64,000 nt of DNA from NCBI GenBank assembly GCA_963662155.1, contig OY759263.1:26052548-26116547 (forward strand), read 5' to 3'. The notes below the pieces were generated by a model. It saw only the letters and a program-made list of their open reading frames with translations, was not told the origin of the DNA and did not search any database. This document shows positions 40,101-44,155 of this stretch, piece after piece (position 1 is the stretch's first letter; every line of letters begins with the position of its first letter). Source of the DNA: Lamellibrachia columna (Eukaryota > Annelida > Polychaeta > Sabellida > Siboglinidae). Both the position numbers and the translations under genes were made by a program.

Positions 40101-40910
40101 CACGAATGATAGGGCAATGTGTATATTAGGTGCACGAGTGTGGAAAATAATTTAATTTTTTCTCAGAAGAATTTCAGCAGTCTGTATTTCGTTGTGTTAC
40201 AGTACAGTGTCCAAATTTTTTTAACTGTGCATAGTCCATTATTATATTAACATTTCAGGATGGTGTTCTGCCACTTTTATTTTGGATATTTTTGGCAAAT
40301 TTGGGAGAAAACCGCCATTGGGCTGAACAATTACTTTCAGCTGCAATATAAATTAAACGAGACAGAACACCATCCTTCATAATAAAGAACTGAATTTTGC
40401 ATAGATAAGCTGCACCAATATGTCTATATATTCAGCAAACAGATACATAGCTTGTAAACTTCTAGTTAGAAGCACTTGAAAACAGATAATTAAATGCATC
40501 GGACATGCGTTTTGGGCGCTTACCCCCTGTTTACATACACAGTTTGCAAGTAAATGCTTAGTTTTTCCAGAAGTGTCAGGTATAGTTACTTATTCATTGG
40601 TTAAAATTTAAACAAATTCTGAGACATCAACTTTTGAAATTTCCTGAAAATTGATTGATTTGACACGGAATGACCCTAATATAATTTTTTTTCAATAGTT
40701 GTGATGCACTTCTTAAATTTGCTGGATTCTCCGATCGTATTGTTTTATGTCACATTTTATTGATCGACCTCTAAACTCTGTCTGCTGCAGACTAAACTGC
40801 TGAACCTGTACATAAAGCGTGCCATGGCGTCTCGACGGGAACAGGCCGCTGACAGCAACACAGACGGAACGTCGTCGGCAATGACTTCTAGTGGGTACCA
40901 CATCGGGTAG
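2031..40910 (+). CDS. CLASP: CLASP-family microtubule plus-end protein, 3' two-thirds of gene (26 exons)
   Basis: Exons: 2031-2189, 2742-2834, 6735-6833, 7709-7864, 8473-8547, 9147-9211, 10770-10880, 11461-11505, 12831-12934, 13896-13959, 14614-14777, 17426-17504, 21623-21766, 22894-22980, 23637-23767, 24307-24441, 25233-25332, 29491-29563, 30732-30770, 33151-33211, 34939-35065, 35992-36120, 37106-37243, 38793-38861, 39252-39371, 40791-40910. All phases match and the joined frame is open for about 894 codons to a TAG. CLASPs bind microtubule plus ends through EB1 and CLIP-170 and promote rescue and cortical or kinetochore attachment. In order I see a Ser/Arg-rich linker with an SxIP-type site (SGIP), a TOG3 domain (DVAEML to KTFQ), a variable linker (DTENMN) and a C-terminal CLIP-interacting HEAT domain ending in LLNLYIKRA, all familiar from animal CLASP1/2. 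Vertebrate CLASP1 is about 1,500 aa, so TOG1 and TOG2 lie left of the window. Splice borders are GT..AG except one GC donor. CLASP1 versus CLASP2 cannot be decided; invertebrates usually have one gene. Confidence 0.93.
2742..2834 (+). CDS. CLASP: CLASP candidate cassette exon (93 nt)
   Basis: The acceptor TTGCTTGCCCAG and donor GCT|GTAAGT enclose 93 nt, open in the frame handed over by exon 2031-2189. The exon enters and leaves in phase 1, so it can be included or skipped without a frameshift. It encodes a hydrophilic 31-residue insert ([14 protein letters not shown]...). I know no counterpart in vertebrate CLASP, so it is called from splice sites and phase alone. Confidence 0.5.
3151..3384. 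repeat. inverted repeat / small fold-back MITE
   Basis: Arms 3151-3204 and 3332-3384 are inverted copies with about five mismatches; the shared core reads ACTACAATCAAGAATATC. The right arm plus following bases is also similar to 43885-43980, next to a LINE fragment, so this is a dispersed family. Confidence 0.65.
4265..4455. repeat. GTGC/GTGT compound microsatellite
   Basis: Imperfect alternating purine-pyrimidine DNA (GTGCGTGC, GTGTGTGC, ATGCATGC) in two blocks. It creates spurious Cys/Val- or His/Thr-rich reading frames on both strands. Confidence 0.85.
5690..5975 (+). mobile_element. LINE 3' fragment (CR1/L2-like)
   Basis: The decayed C-terminal region of a non-LTR ORF2 is visible in broken frames, ending in [12 protein letters not shown], and the DNA matches 7385-7660. 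The 3' end shows the GGCGCTATAGAAGT terminus seen in both copies. Confidence 0.5.
6735..6833 (+). CDS. CLASP: CLASP exon: basic Ser/Arg linker
   Basis: Flanked by TGGTCTCCAG and GTAAGT. It encodes [14 protein letters not shown], and the split codon joins to [11 protein letters not shown] in the next exon. This closely matches the SRSRTKMVSQSQPGSRSGSP stretch of vertebrate CLASP, which anchors the gene identification and the reading frame. Confidence 0.9.
7385..7660 (+). mobile_element. LINE 3' fragment, second copy
   Basis: Related to 5690-5975: both share GCTCAGATCATCT, CTTTGGTGGTCC and CACTATAGAAGT(A/T)TAT blocks in the same order. The frame is broken. It ends about 50 bp before the SxIP exon. 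Confidence 0.5.
7709..7864 (+). CDS. CLASP: CLASP exon with SxIP (EB1-binding) motif
   Basis: Acceptor GTGCTTGCAG, donor AATG|GTAAGT. It encodes [19 protein letters not shown], which corresponds to the KIPRSQGCSRE and SSRDTSP segments of vertebrate CLASP. SGIP fits the S/T-x-I-P consensus bound by EB proteins, with basic residues just upstream as in known sites. Only one such motif is visible here, whereas vertebrate CLASPs have two close together. Confidence 0.92.
8190..8365. repeat. dispersed repeat shared with 14440-14575
   Basis: Two intronic stretches share CCATCTCTGACAC and, further on, ACTATTTTTTCAGGG followed by AAAAATCCT. The family is unidentified and neither copy is coding. Confidence 0.4.
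8473..8547 (+). CDS. CLASP: CLASP exon: Ser-rich linker
   Basis: Acceptor TTTTGTTGCAG, donor AAAGG|GTAAAA, phase 1 in and phase 1 out. It encodes a short basic stretch ([19 protein letters not shown]) comparable to the SQSSRLSSSVSA region just before TOG3 in vertebrate CLASP. Confidence 0.8.
9147..9211 (+). CDS. CLASP: CLASP exon: conserved pre-TOG3 element
   Basis: Encodes [21 protein letters not shown], nearly the same as the AMRVLNTGSDVEEAVADAL stretch of vertebrate CLASP. Acceptor TTGTTGCCAG, donor GTAAGT, ending in phase 0. Confidence 0.92.
9388..9546. repeat. 39-bp tandem repeat, about 4 copies
   Basis: The unit CTGACTTCGTTCCTCTAACC and 19 further bases is repeated about four times with few changes. 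Because 39 is divisible by three it yields a repetitive open frame ([13 protein letters not shown]), which lies in an intron and is unlikely to be translated. Confidence 0.9.
10036..10765 (-). mobile_element. LINE fragment, C-terminal reverse-transcriptase ORF end and 3' tail
   Basis: The minus strand encodes [20 protein letters not shown] then an [17 protein letters not shown] stretch and, in the same degraded frame, [24 protein letters not shown] followed by this block is the post-catalytic part of CR1/Jockey-type ORF2. The 3' end is AAATAAAACATT with an ATT-rich tail at about 10036-10055. It is 5'-truncated and lies antisense to CLASP, ending just before the exon at 10770. Confidence 0.85.
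10770..10880 (+). CDS. CLASP: CLASP exon: Ser-rich, RRRCES motif
   Basis: Encodes [19 protein letters not shown] and then ICSERSFSS, matching the ARRRYES...SDASSACSERSYSS segment of vertebrate CLASP. The in-phase acceptor is TGTGTAG at 10769; the AG at 10779 would give the wrong phase. An antisense LINE fragment ends only about 5-25 bp upstream. Confidence 0.88.
11461..11505 (+). CDS. CLASP: CLASP small exon (45 nt), likely cassette
   Basis: The acceptor ATGCTTGCCAG and donor AAG|GTACGG enclose 15 codons ([15 protein letters not shown]), phase 0 on both sides. It sits just before the TOG3 domain and can be skipped without changing frame. I recall no obvious vertebrate equivalent. Confidence 0.65.
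11745..11880 (+). repeat. long polypyrimidine tract
   Basis: About 135 bases with very few purines (CTCTCTCGTTTTTCC-like) in a CLASP intron. It could be a decayed microsatellite or a binding site for a pyrimidine-tract protein. Reading frames through it are low-complexity artefacts. Confidence 0.6.
11926..12030. repeat. GTTGTTG-rich imperfect tandem repeat
   Basis: Variants of GTTGTTGTTCTGCGT repeated six or seven times with a period near 15 bases. No gene is seen from here to the exon at 12831. Confidence 0.7.
12831..12934 (+). CDS. CLASP: CLASP exon: start of TOG3
   Basis: Acceptor TGTTCTTACAG, donor GTGAGT. It encodes [20 protein letters not shown] and the following helix, the first HEAT helices of TOG3 (vertebrate DVAEVLNRCASSNWSERKEG). 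It ends in phase 2 and joins to the RVELKK exon. Confidence 0.95.
12969..13061. repeat. hairpin-forming inverted repeat
   Basis: TGTTTACACGAGTGA on the left is inverted as TCACTCGTGTAAACA on the right, with partial pairing between them. It looks like a small fold-back element just after the first TOG3 exon. Confidence 0.6.
13528..13874. mobile_element. hAT-like MITE (CAGA termini)
   Basis: Terminal inverted repeats CAGAGTTTTGGGATCAGTTACA and, at the right end, the inverse of CAGACTAGGGGTCAATCACA, are flanked by ATTATATT and ATTGTATT, a 7/8 match to an 8-bp duplication. There is no coding capacity. A longer relative lies at 37474-38216, sharing the ATATGTTGCATATA, ACCATAATA and AAATAAAGCTGCTC blocks. 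Confidence 0.7.
13896..13959 (+). CDS. CLASP: CLASP exon: TOG3
   Basis: Encodes [20 protein letters not shown] and K, matching RVELKRLCEIFTRMFADPHGK. The acceptor TTTTCTTGCAG is only 21 bp downstream of a MITE that ends at 13874, so the element forms most of the adjacent intron end. Confidence 0.95.
14440..14575. repeat. dispersed repeat shared with 8190-8365
   Basis: Second copy of the family described at 8190-8365, in the intron just before the TOG3 exon at 14614. Confidence 0.4.
14614..14777 (+). CDS. CLASP: CLASP exon: TOG3
   Basis: Encodes [20 protein letters not shown] through [12 protein letters not shown] to ALDIVR, matching the vertebrate VFSMFLETLVDF...LLKKMGADLLGSVQ segment. Acceptor CTGTCTCCAG, donor GTAAGT. 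Confidence 0.96.
15026..16359. mobile_element. hAT-type non-autonomous element, perfect 8-bp TSD
   Basis: Starts CAGGGCTGGGTC and ends GACCCAGCCCTG. The flanks are ATCATATT at 15018-15025 and ATCATATT at 16360-16367, a perfect 8-bp target duplication as hAT transposases make. The subterminal parts are full of TGTAATTGTAATTG motifs in inverted orientation. The interior carries short tandem repeats (an ACTAGGGTACAACCTCAA pair near 15640 and a GAATGGGTGTACACCAAGA triplet near 15715) and an (ACGC)n run at 16112-16182. No transposase is encoded. Confidence 0.9.
16112..16182. repeat. (ACGC)n microsatellite
   Basis: A near-perfect run of about 17 ACGC units inside the hAT-type element. Confidence 0.95.
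17426..17504 (+). CDS. CLASP: CLASP exon: TOG3
   Basis: Encodes [20 protein letters not shown] followed by QSPSLK, equivalent to ESFPNDLQFNILMRFTVDQTQTPSLK. Acceptor TATGTTGTAG, donor GTAAGT, ending in phase 0. Confidence 0.95.
17765..17862. repeat. 24-bp tandem repeat, 4 copies
   Basis: The unit GATCACATGATCCTGTGAAT plus GCCT is repeated four times with point changes. Three of the four units keep TCACATGA (the first has TTACATGA), an E-box/M-box-like octamer. Confidence 0.85.
18406..18411 (+). CDS. possible 6-nt CLASP microexon
   Basis: GAAAAG sits between a long pyrimidine tract ending CCTGCTCCAG and the donor GTATGG. Inclusion would add two residues (EK) between SLK and VKV at a phase-0 junction of TOG3. 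This is only a splice-signal argument. Confidence 0.2.
18678..19065. mobile_element. hAT-like MITE, TGTAATTG family
   Basis: Begins CAGGGTTGGATTCAG and ends GAATCCAACCCTG. The interior is AT-rich with inverted AATTACA/TGTAATT blocks and matches 33251-33632 in reverse orientation. The flanking octamers CAGACAGG and TAGAGGAG match only partly, so the insertion is old or the duplication has decayed. Confidence 0.75.
19833..20117. repeat. 71-bp tandem repeat, 4 copies
   Basis: Copies start at 19833, 19904, 19975 and 20046 (GTTTACCATAAGATTAACTT...). They are almost identical except for a CAGTGA/CCATGA difference in copy three, pointing to recent expansion. Intronic and non-coding. Confidence 0.95.
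21239..21474. mobile_element. fold-back MITE
   Basis: Left end CAGTAAATTTTACC and right end GGTAAAATTTACTG are exact inverted copies. Pairing continues for about 85 bp per arm (CTTTGTA.CACTTCGA.GACA, AGCTGTCTTC, CTAGATGGCAGCA). The loop is about 70 bp, with no coding content and no clear target duplication. Confidence 0.8.
21623..21766 (+). CDS. CLASP: CLASP exon: TOG3, ends at a GC donor
   Basis: Encodes [20 protein letters not shown] through [12 protein letters not shown], matching VKVAILKYIETL...WTTEPKSSDVRK. The protein continues with [10 protein letters not shown] at 22894, so the exon must end at AAG (21766). The following bases are GCGAGT, a GC-AG intron with an otherwise strong donor. 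Confidence 0.94.
22894..22980 (+). CDS. CLASP: CLASP exon: TOG3
   Basis: Encodes [20 protein letters not shown] then LAALPKTFQ, equivalent to AAQSVLISLFELNTPEFTML. Acceptor GACTCTGTAG, donor GTGCGT, phase 0 in and out. Confidence 0.95.
23380..23580 (+). mobile_element. tRNA-derived SINE
   Basis: A pol III A box (TGGCTAGGTGGTTAGAAC at 23380) and B box (GGTTCAAATCC at 23424) have tRNA-like spacing. The following body contains CTCAGTTCACTCAGCTGTGTACCGTGAGT-like sequence, resembling the conserved central domain of metazoan tRNA-SINEs. The 3' limit is uncertain. It lies directly upstream of a CLASP exon, in sense orientation. Confidence 0.7.
23637..23767 (+). CDS. CLASP: CLASP exon: TOG3 end and Pro/Ser linker
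   Basis: Begins [20 protein letters not shown] (vertebrate DGATKLLHNHLRNTGN) and passes into a Pro/Ser linker ([20 protein letters not shown]). Acceptor TTGTCCACAG, donor GTGGTG, a weak donor. A tRNA-derived SINE lies immediately upstream in the intron. Confidence 0.93.
24005..24275. repeat. AT-rich tandem repeat (CCTTTAAATTCCTTTATTTT)
   Basis: About nine imperfect copies of a 28-30-bp unit, partly arranged as a higher-order dimer of about 57 bp. It ends only some 30 bp before the exon at 24307. Confidence 0.85.
24307..24441 (+). CDS. CLASP: CLASP exon: linker with DTENMN motif
   Basis: Encodes [20 protein letters not shown] and then a predicted helical [10 protein letters not shown] stretch. 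The DTENMN-E-IY core is the conserved linker motif of CLASPs. Acceptor GTTCTGCAG, donor GTATAT. Confidence 0.93.
25233..25332 (+). CDS. CLASP: CLASP exon: variable linker
   Basis: Encodes [20 protein letters not shown] then [13 protein letters not shown]. The tail resembles the RDYNPYNYSD segment of vertebrate CLASP. Acceptor GTGATTGCAG, donor GTGAGG, ending in phase 0. The next intron holds the antisense Mutator-like gene. Confidence 0.88.
25333..26269 (+). other. CLASP intron left of the Mutator-like gene
   Basis: AT-rich and non-coding. A segment from about 25610 (GGGTAGGCACTACTCG...) may belong to the Mutator element's 3' flank, but no matching inverted repeat was found on the other side. 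Confidence 0.4.
26270..26275 (-). terminator. poly(A) signal of the Mutator-like gene
   Basis: AATAAA on the minus strand, 9-14 nt after the transposase stop codon. The very short implied 3' UTR is common in compact transposon genes. Confidence 0.5.
26284..28085 (-). CDS. main exon of the Mutator-like transposase
   Basis: Open for 600 codons. The acceptor TTTTACTGTTTCAG lies just before 28085, so the in-frame ATG further upstream (28158) is intronic by this reading. The exon holds all recognisable catalytic-domain motifs and the TAG stop. After the domain there is a Lys/Gly-rich insert ([19 protein letters not shown]), then a C-terminal part with [12 protein letters not shown] and [16 protein letters not shown], typical of the family. 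Confidence 0.88.
26284..28784 (-). CDS. Mutator-like (MULE-type) transposase, three exons, apparently intact
   Basis: Exons on the minus strand: 28784-28688 (ATG, basic N-terminus with [16 protein letters not shown]), 28441-28334 and 28085-26284. All junctions are phase 1, giving about 668 aa with no stop or frameshift. The long exon has a zinc-ribbon-like CLEC...CEKC pair (about residues 133-162), then [15 protein letters not shown] (D near 272), [22 protein letters not shown] (D near 370) and [21 protein letters not shown] know this motif order from the metazoan Mutator-like transposase domain, a DDE-type nuclease that excises and inserts DNA. An AATAAA signal lies at 26275-26270 on the minus strand, and two CCAAT boxes lie upstream of the ATG. 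It sits antisense inside a CLASP intron. I could not find the element's terminal inverted repeats. It could be a recent autonomous element or a domesticated gene. The first two exons and the start are inferred from splice signals. Confidence 0.8.
28785..28860 (-). promoter_or_regulatory. CCAAT boxes upstream of the Mutator-like gene
   Basis: On the minus strand two CCAAT pentamers occur upstream of the ATG at 28784, seen as ATTGG on the plus strand near 28813 and 28854. The intervening DNA is CpG-richer than its surroundings. This resembles a small proximal promoter; no TATA box is obvious. Confidence 0.35.
28861..29490 (+). other. CLASP intron right of the Mutator-like gene
   Basis: No supported gene. 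A short TTTA-rich run lies near 29400-29430. The right border of the transposon should be in this stretch but could not be assigned. Confidence 0.4.
29491..29563 (+). CDS. CLASP: CLASP exon: conserved linker
   Basis: Encodes [20 protein letters not shown] then LFNE, comparable to SPFNKSALKEAMFDDDADQF. Acceptor CTTTCTCAG, donor GTAAGA, ending in phase 1. Confidence 0.92.
30732..30770 (+). CDS. CLASP: CLASP small cassette exon (39 nt)
   Basis: The acceptor TGTTGCCAG and donor AATG|GTGAGC enclose 39 nt encoding [12 protein letters not shown]. It enters and leaves in phase 1, and the flanking exons can splice directly without it, so inclusion is probably regulated. Called from splice sites, phase and position. 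Confidence 0.6.
31908..32003. repeat. (TA)n dinucleotide repeat
   Basis: About 95 bp of TA dinucleotides with scattered C and G. Tyr/Ile-rich frames through it are artefacts. Confidence 0.95.
33151..33211 (+). CDS. CLASP: CLASP exon: start of C-terminal HEAT/CLIP-interacting domain
   Basis: Encodes [19 protein letters not shown], matching the vertebrate [23 protein letters not shown] segment. Acceptor ACCTTTACAG, donor GTGAGT. Confidence 0.95.
33251..33632. mobile_element. hAT-like MITE, TGTAATTG family
   Basis: Ends CAGGGGTTTTTACCAG and (inverse) CAGAGCTGGTTTCAATTACA are flanked by ATCTTCA at 33244-33250 and ATCTTCA at 33633-33639. The interior (ATGCATGAATTC, TACATGTAATCTTC, ATGAACCATTGCA) matches 36713-37065 directly and 18678-19065 inverted. 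Confidence 0.75.
33778..34835. repeat. 48-bp minisatellite, about 22 copies
   Basis: The unit TTTACTTAGATGAAGTAACA plus TGTCACAGCGAGTACTAGGTAGGTTTGA-like bases is repeated 22 times. Variants GCGAGTAC, GCGAATAC and GCAAATAC alternate, suggesting expansion by multi-unit steps. The length is divisible by three, so one minus-strand frame stays open for 346 codons ([10 protein letters not shown] repeats). The array is in the CLASP intron before the exon at 34939. Confidence 0.95.
34939..35065 (+). CDS. CLASP: CLASP exon: CLIP-interacting domain
   Basis: Encodes [20 protein letters not shown] then [20 protein letters not shown], equivalent to the vertebrate [20 protein letters not shown] block, one of the best-conserved parts of CLASP. 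Acceptor TGTCGTAG, donor GTACGT. A 22-copy minisatellite ends about 100 bp upstream. Confidence 0.96.
35690..35772 (+). mobile_element. possible LINE 3' terminus
   Basis: GGATGGTGGCTGCCTAACAT followed by AAAGAAGAGAAGAAGAA resembles the 3' ends of non-LTR elements with an A/G-rich tail, comparable to the one at 45370. The upstream 35270-35690 has no recognisable coding content. Confidence 0.3.
35992..36120 (+). CDS. CLASP: CLASP exon: CLIP-interacting domain
   Basis: Encodes [20 protein letters not shown] then [20 protein letters not shown], matching TIRALALKVLREILRHQPARFKNYAELTVMKTLEAHKDP. Acceptor TTTCTTGAAG, donor GTAAGA, phase 0 both sides. Confidence 0.96.
36713..37065. mobile_element. 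hAT-like MITE, TGTAATTG family (decayed copy)
   Basis: Starts CAGCTGGGTTCTGTTGTAAT and shares interior blocks in the same order with 33251-33632. The right terminus is not clear, and it ends about 40 bp before the exon at 37106. Confidence 0.6.
37106..37243 (+). CDS. CLASP: CLASP exon: CLIP-interacting domain
   Basis: Encodes [20 protein letters not shown] through [11 protein letters not shown], matching VVRSAEEAASVLATSISPEQ...[10 protein letters not shown]. Acceptor CCCCTCAG, donor GTAACC. It is GC-rich compared with its AT-rich intron surroundings. Confidence 0.96.
37474..38216. mobile_element. hAT-like MITE, related to 13528-13874
   Basis: Begins CAGACTTGAAGTCAGTTATACTG and ends AATTGACCCAAAGTCTG, with the same interior landmarks as 13528-13874. 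It is longer by an internal segment (37850-38150) containing several GTGACGT-like repeats. The flanking octamers agree only at 5 of 8 positions. Confidence 0.55.
38793..38861 (+). CDS. CLASP: CLASP exon: CLIP-interacting domain
   Basis: Encodes [20 protein letters not shown] then LLK, equivalent to VIERVSKETLNLLLPEIMPGLIQ. Acceptor TTTTTATTTCAG, donor GTATGT, phase 0. Confidence 0.94.
39049..39154. repeat. cruciform-prone (TA)n inverted repeat
   Basis: TTATAATCCACATGCATGCC and seven more bases are inverted at the right side with two mismatches, enclosing about 50 bp of TA dinucleotides. The arms sit exactly at the edges of the TA run. Intronic, 100 bp before a CLASP exon. Confidence 0.8.
39252..39371 (+). 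CDS. CLASP: CLASP exon: CLIP-interacting domain
   Basis: Encodes [20 protein letters not shown] through [12 protein letters not shown], matching GYDNSESSVRKACVFCLVAVHAVIGDELKPHLSQLTGSK. Acceptor GTGGTTGCCAG, donor GTAAGA. Confidence 0.96.
39781..40678. mobile_element. fold-back element 2, relative of 423-1833
   Basis: Left end ATGGGTCAGATCAACCAATG and right end TTGACACGGAATGACCCT are inverted copies. Both share the TTGATGTCTCAGAAT and GCTACATATCTGAAATT blocks and the CAGGATGGTGTTCTG centre with element 1. A 57-bp direct duplication (ATGTAACTTGTGTCTGTAAG...) lies in the left arm near 39870-39970. It lacks the 28-bp array of element 1. Confidence 0.75.
40791..40910 (+). CDS. CLASP: CLASP terminal coding exon
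   Basis: The acceptor TCTGCTGCAG precedes [20 protein letters not shown], which matches the [13 protein letters not shown]-terminus of vertebrate CLASP. A short Ser/Thr-rich tail leads to TAG at 40908-40910. Confidence 0.95.
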   Translation, partial: TKLLNLYIKRAMASRREQAADSNTDGTSSAMTSSGYHIG

Positions 40911-42660
40911 TGGATCACCCTAGTAAAGGGGTGGTTACTTGAACTGAAAGCAGATCGGTGCCAACAAAAGTTGAGCTTGTCTCTACAAAGCGAAACAATT
41001 TGCGAGGCTGTTGAACATGTCAATTACACATGTCTCTCATGCCCCATTTTCACTGTGTCAGTCTAGGGGTATCTTGGTCGTTTGCCCACATTTTTGTGCC
41101 AGACTACAAGGCGTGTAGCCCCCGACCATTGTTACTCCAGGGTTAAGATATTCTTGCCTAGTTTTTCTCTTACCTAACTATACATCTGCCTAATGTTATT
41201 CCTGCATAATCTTTTACCCCTTTTTAACTCTACGTGTACCTTGATTTCTCAGAATGGCGAGCTTTCAATTACATGTTCTTTGGAGGCTCTTATTCTGTAA
41301 GGAGCTGTAACAATAATTATTGTAACAGCATAGTAAGACTGCTGTAACAGGGACTGTAACATTGAGTTGGACCATGATGTGAGGATCGTCTAGAACTGTG
41401 CACTTGTATGGTAATTTTGTATGCTGGCATTTTATGTGTAAAGTGTAAAATATAAATTATCAAATGCAGAAGAGCAACAAATTATATGTAACCAGTTGAA
41501 AGTTAGCTAAGGTTGTGTTTGATGTCACGTCGTCATAATGACTACCTTGAAAGCCACATAGCAAAAGCGGGAAAGTGCTGGTGACTGCATAGTTCCATGT
41601 CACACTGTTAGATGTTAGTCATTCGGTGTGCATTTGGGTTGTGGCTAAACAGCCACAGTTTTGGTGTAGGAAGGCGAATGACAAATGTGTTGTGTCCCCG
41701 TCGGAGACTAGATATCATTGTTAGCATAAATAATGCTTTCACTGGAAAAGTAGCCAATGGTGATGATGAGAAAGTTGGTTGTTACCAGCGTTGGTTGATG
41801 TATCACATATAATGCACTCGCCATGTTGTACCCAAGTCGGTAAGTTACGCCACTGCTGCAGAGGTTACGTTCACCAAGGAAACAGATCGCCTTGGAAACA
41901 AATTTGGTTGCCAAGCGTGTATTTACAGTGCAGGTTTTGTGCACGCATGGCTATCAGTTTTGGTTGACACACAAGCCGCGAGCTTACCATGGAAGTCACT
42001 GCCACCAGTGTATCTATTTTGTTAGGTAGAAATGTACAAAAACGAAGGAATGGCTGCAACAAATGCCCGAAACGTAAAACTGTAAAGATATGTTCTTGTT
42101 GTGATTGGGGATTTCCGATCGCCAGCCGTCTCGGCAGTTCTGGCACGTAACGTGTTGTAGATGTAATGGCGCTACGACATGGAGAACTACCTGGTCGTGT
42201 AATTGTTTGTAAACTGTTGATGTTTGTTTCGTTGTCATCAGTGTTCATACTGCTGCATGGTTTCTGTGAATGTGTTCTCGTGCTTGATGACTTGTGTTGC
42301 GCACATGTTGTGAGAGACGAGCACCGTCTCTAGTTAGGCATGTCAGTGTATTGATATATTGATGGTCATCAGCTGTAGTATTATTACTACTATCGCAGTG
42401 GTGTTTGTGCTATAAGATGTCGGATAACATTTGTTTTTGTAAATCTCAAAATTCACTAACATCCGGACGGTTTTCTTATGCGAAGTTAGAATACAAAATG
42501 TGTTTACTGTGATTCTTTCTGTTGTTGTGTTGATGTGATTCCATTACGTATGCAAGGCGCATCCATTGTCTTTGCTGAAGTCATTATTATGATCGTATGC
42601 AATTTCTAATGGATCTGTAACATTTTGGCTTAATAAAAATCGTCTTAGATAAAAGCTGAT
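40911..42660 (+). other. CLASP 3' UTR
   Basis: Non-coding sequence follows the stop with no mobile element that I recognise, unlike the introns. The first clear hexamer in good context is AATAAA at 42632-42637, within CTTAATAAAAATCG, implying a UTR of about 1.7 kb. An earlier, weaker signal may be used instead. Confidence 0.5.
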
Positions 42661-42983
42661 TTGTTTTGTGTACAAACTGCTTTCATAGTTATAACTCCAG
42701 TCACTTGCTATAACAAACACTGCTGATCGTACTAGACAAGCTATTTACAACATCTGGCTAGCTAGCAATATTGTCAGCTATATAGCCAGTTGCTTCAGGG
42801 GCATCCATAAATTATGTGGGGCTTAGCATTACACATGGGTGGGTGTGTCTTGTGATCGCTAAATTATGATTAAAAACGTTTCCCCACTTATTTTCATGTA
42901 ATTTTTATAATTAATCACATACTATTACTTTACTTACTGTTTTCACCACATGCAACAAATATAAAACAGATGTGTGTTTTCAG

Positions 42984-43153
42984 GTGGGTGTCTTTCGAAA
43001 TTAATAAAAGTTGCAGAGAAATACGATCCAGAGAAACCCGAAGTGGTCACTGACCTCATAGTATTAGCTTTGGCTCTTTATCTATGTCCGAAGCCAGCAC
43101 ATCGAGGCGGCAATGAAAGTGCCAAGGCAAAAACTCGCTCGACCGTGATCTAG
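42984..43153 (+). CDS. unrecognised exon-like open segment, 56 codons to a stop
   Basis: The acceptor TGTGTTTTCAG is followed by an open phase-1 frame reading GCLSKLIKVAEKYDPEKPEV then VTDLIVLALALYLCPKPAHR and a basic tail to TAG. Composition and periodicity look like real protein: a mixed helix, then a hydrophobic LIVLALALYL helix. There is no ATG, so it would be a terminal exon or a transposon-ORF remnant. Its phase does not fit the last CLASP junction and the CLASP poly(A) signal lies upstream, so it is probably not CLASP. Family not recognised. Confidence 0.35.
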
Positions 43154-43399
43154 AGGGTTCAAAGTAGTATTCCTCTTGCTAGTGCAGACAATTCGTAATT
43201 CATGATTGTTCATCCCTGGTATATTTTAACTCTGCGAATTGCAATGATTTAATGCCACGAGTAAGAAACTCCAGAAAGCAAATTTGGATATAAATTCAGT
43301 AGTCCTCTTGAAATCATTGTCAACGTCTCTGCATTCACTTCGTGGATGATTTGATGTTTTTGTGGGGTGCTGGTACGAGTGTGCCACTGGCGCCCAGGT

Positions 43400-43910
43400 T
43401 AATCCGGCACTGTTTCTAATGTGTGTATTCCATCATAAGTCACTGTTGTAAGTCCTTGGTAATTAACGTTATTCACTACCTCTAGTTATTGGCCTCTAAA
43501 TGAATAATGGAAATTGATAGGTTTAGCATTTTTACCGTATCTAATTATCTGACATTTTCCTGGATGGAATTCCATCTGTCATTCTTGTTCCCATGCTACT
43601 AATTTGGTTAAGCCATCTTGTAAGTTGTAGTTGATTAGTGTTTTTTCTGGAGTACTTTTCTATAAATGATGGTATAATCTGCAAACAGACGTACATTTGA
43701 TGTGACATTATGAGGAAGGTCGTTTACAAGAAAGAGAATTGGGCCAATGAGTGGCACCCCTGATGTTACTAGACATGTACGAGATGACTGAGCAACTACT
43801 CTCTGTTTCTGGTATGTTAAAAAGTCTTCAATACACGTTAGTATGAAATGACCGGAACATCCCACTTTTAGAAGACATTCTGAGTAAACCACGGGCATGG
43901 TATTCTTGAT
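43400..43910 (-). mobile_element. LINE fragment: reverse-transcriptase core
   Basis: The minus strand encodes DFLTYQKQRVVAQSSRTCLV, TSGVPLIGPILFLVNDLPHN and VRLFADYTIIYRKV, then in broken frames WEQEWQMEFHPGKC-like and INFH-like sequence. These are RT motifs of a CR1/Jockey-type LINE. The catalytic box reads FADY instead of FADD and the frame is broken, so it is dead. Confidence 0.85.
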
Positions 43911-44107
43911 TTGAGCTGGTTTTTATTTCTCGTTTTAAATGCATAGCTCCCAAACCATGATTTTGTTTCGCCTTAAGATAATATTAATAAACATGAAACA
44001 CGCACACAATCAGTTGGTGACTCCGGGATGATATCTGGAAAAGGTTTTTTAAAAAACCCTCTCTGTCACCAAAAGAATTGCAAGTACTCTTGTAGGATGC
44101 AACTAGC

Positions 44108-44155
44108 TCTCGCCAACTAGCTCTTTCGCCAACTAGCTCTTTCGCCAAATTGCTC
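44108..44155. repeat. short tandem repeat (CGCCAACTAGCTCTTT)
   Basis: Three imperfect copies of about 16-17 bp. The surrounding 43990-44850 has no supported gene. Confidence 0.6.
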
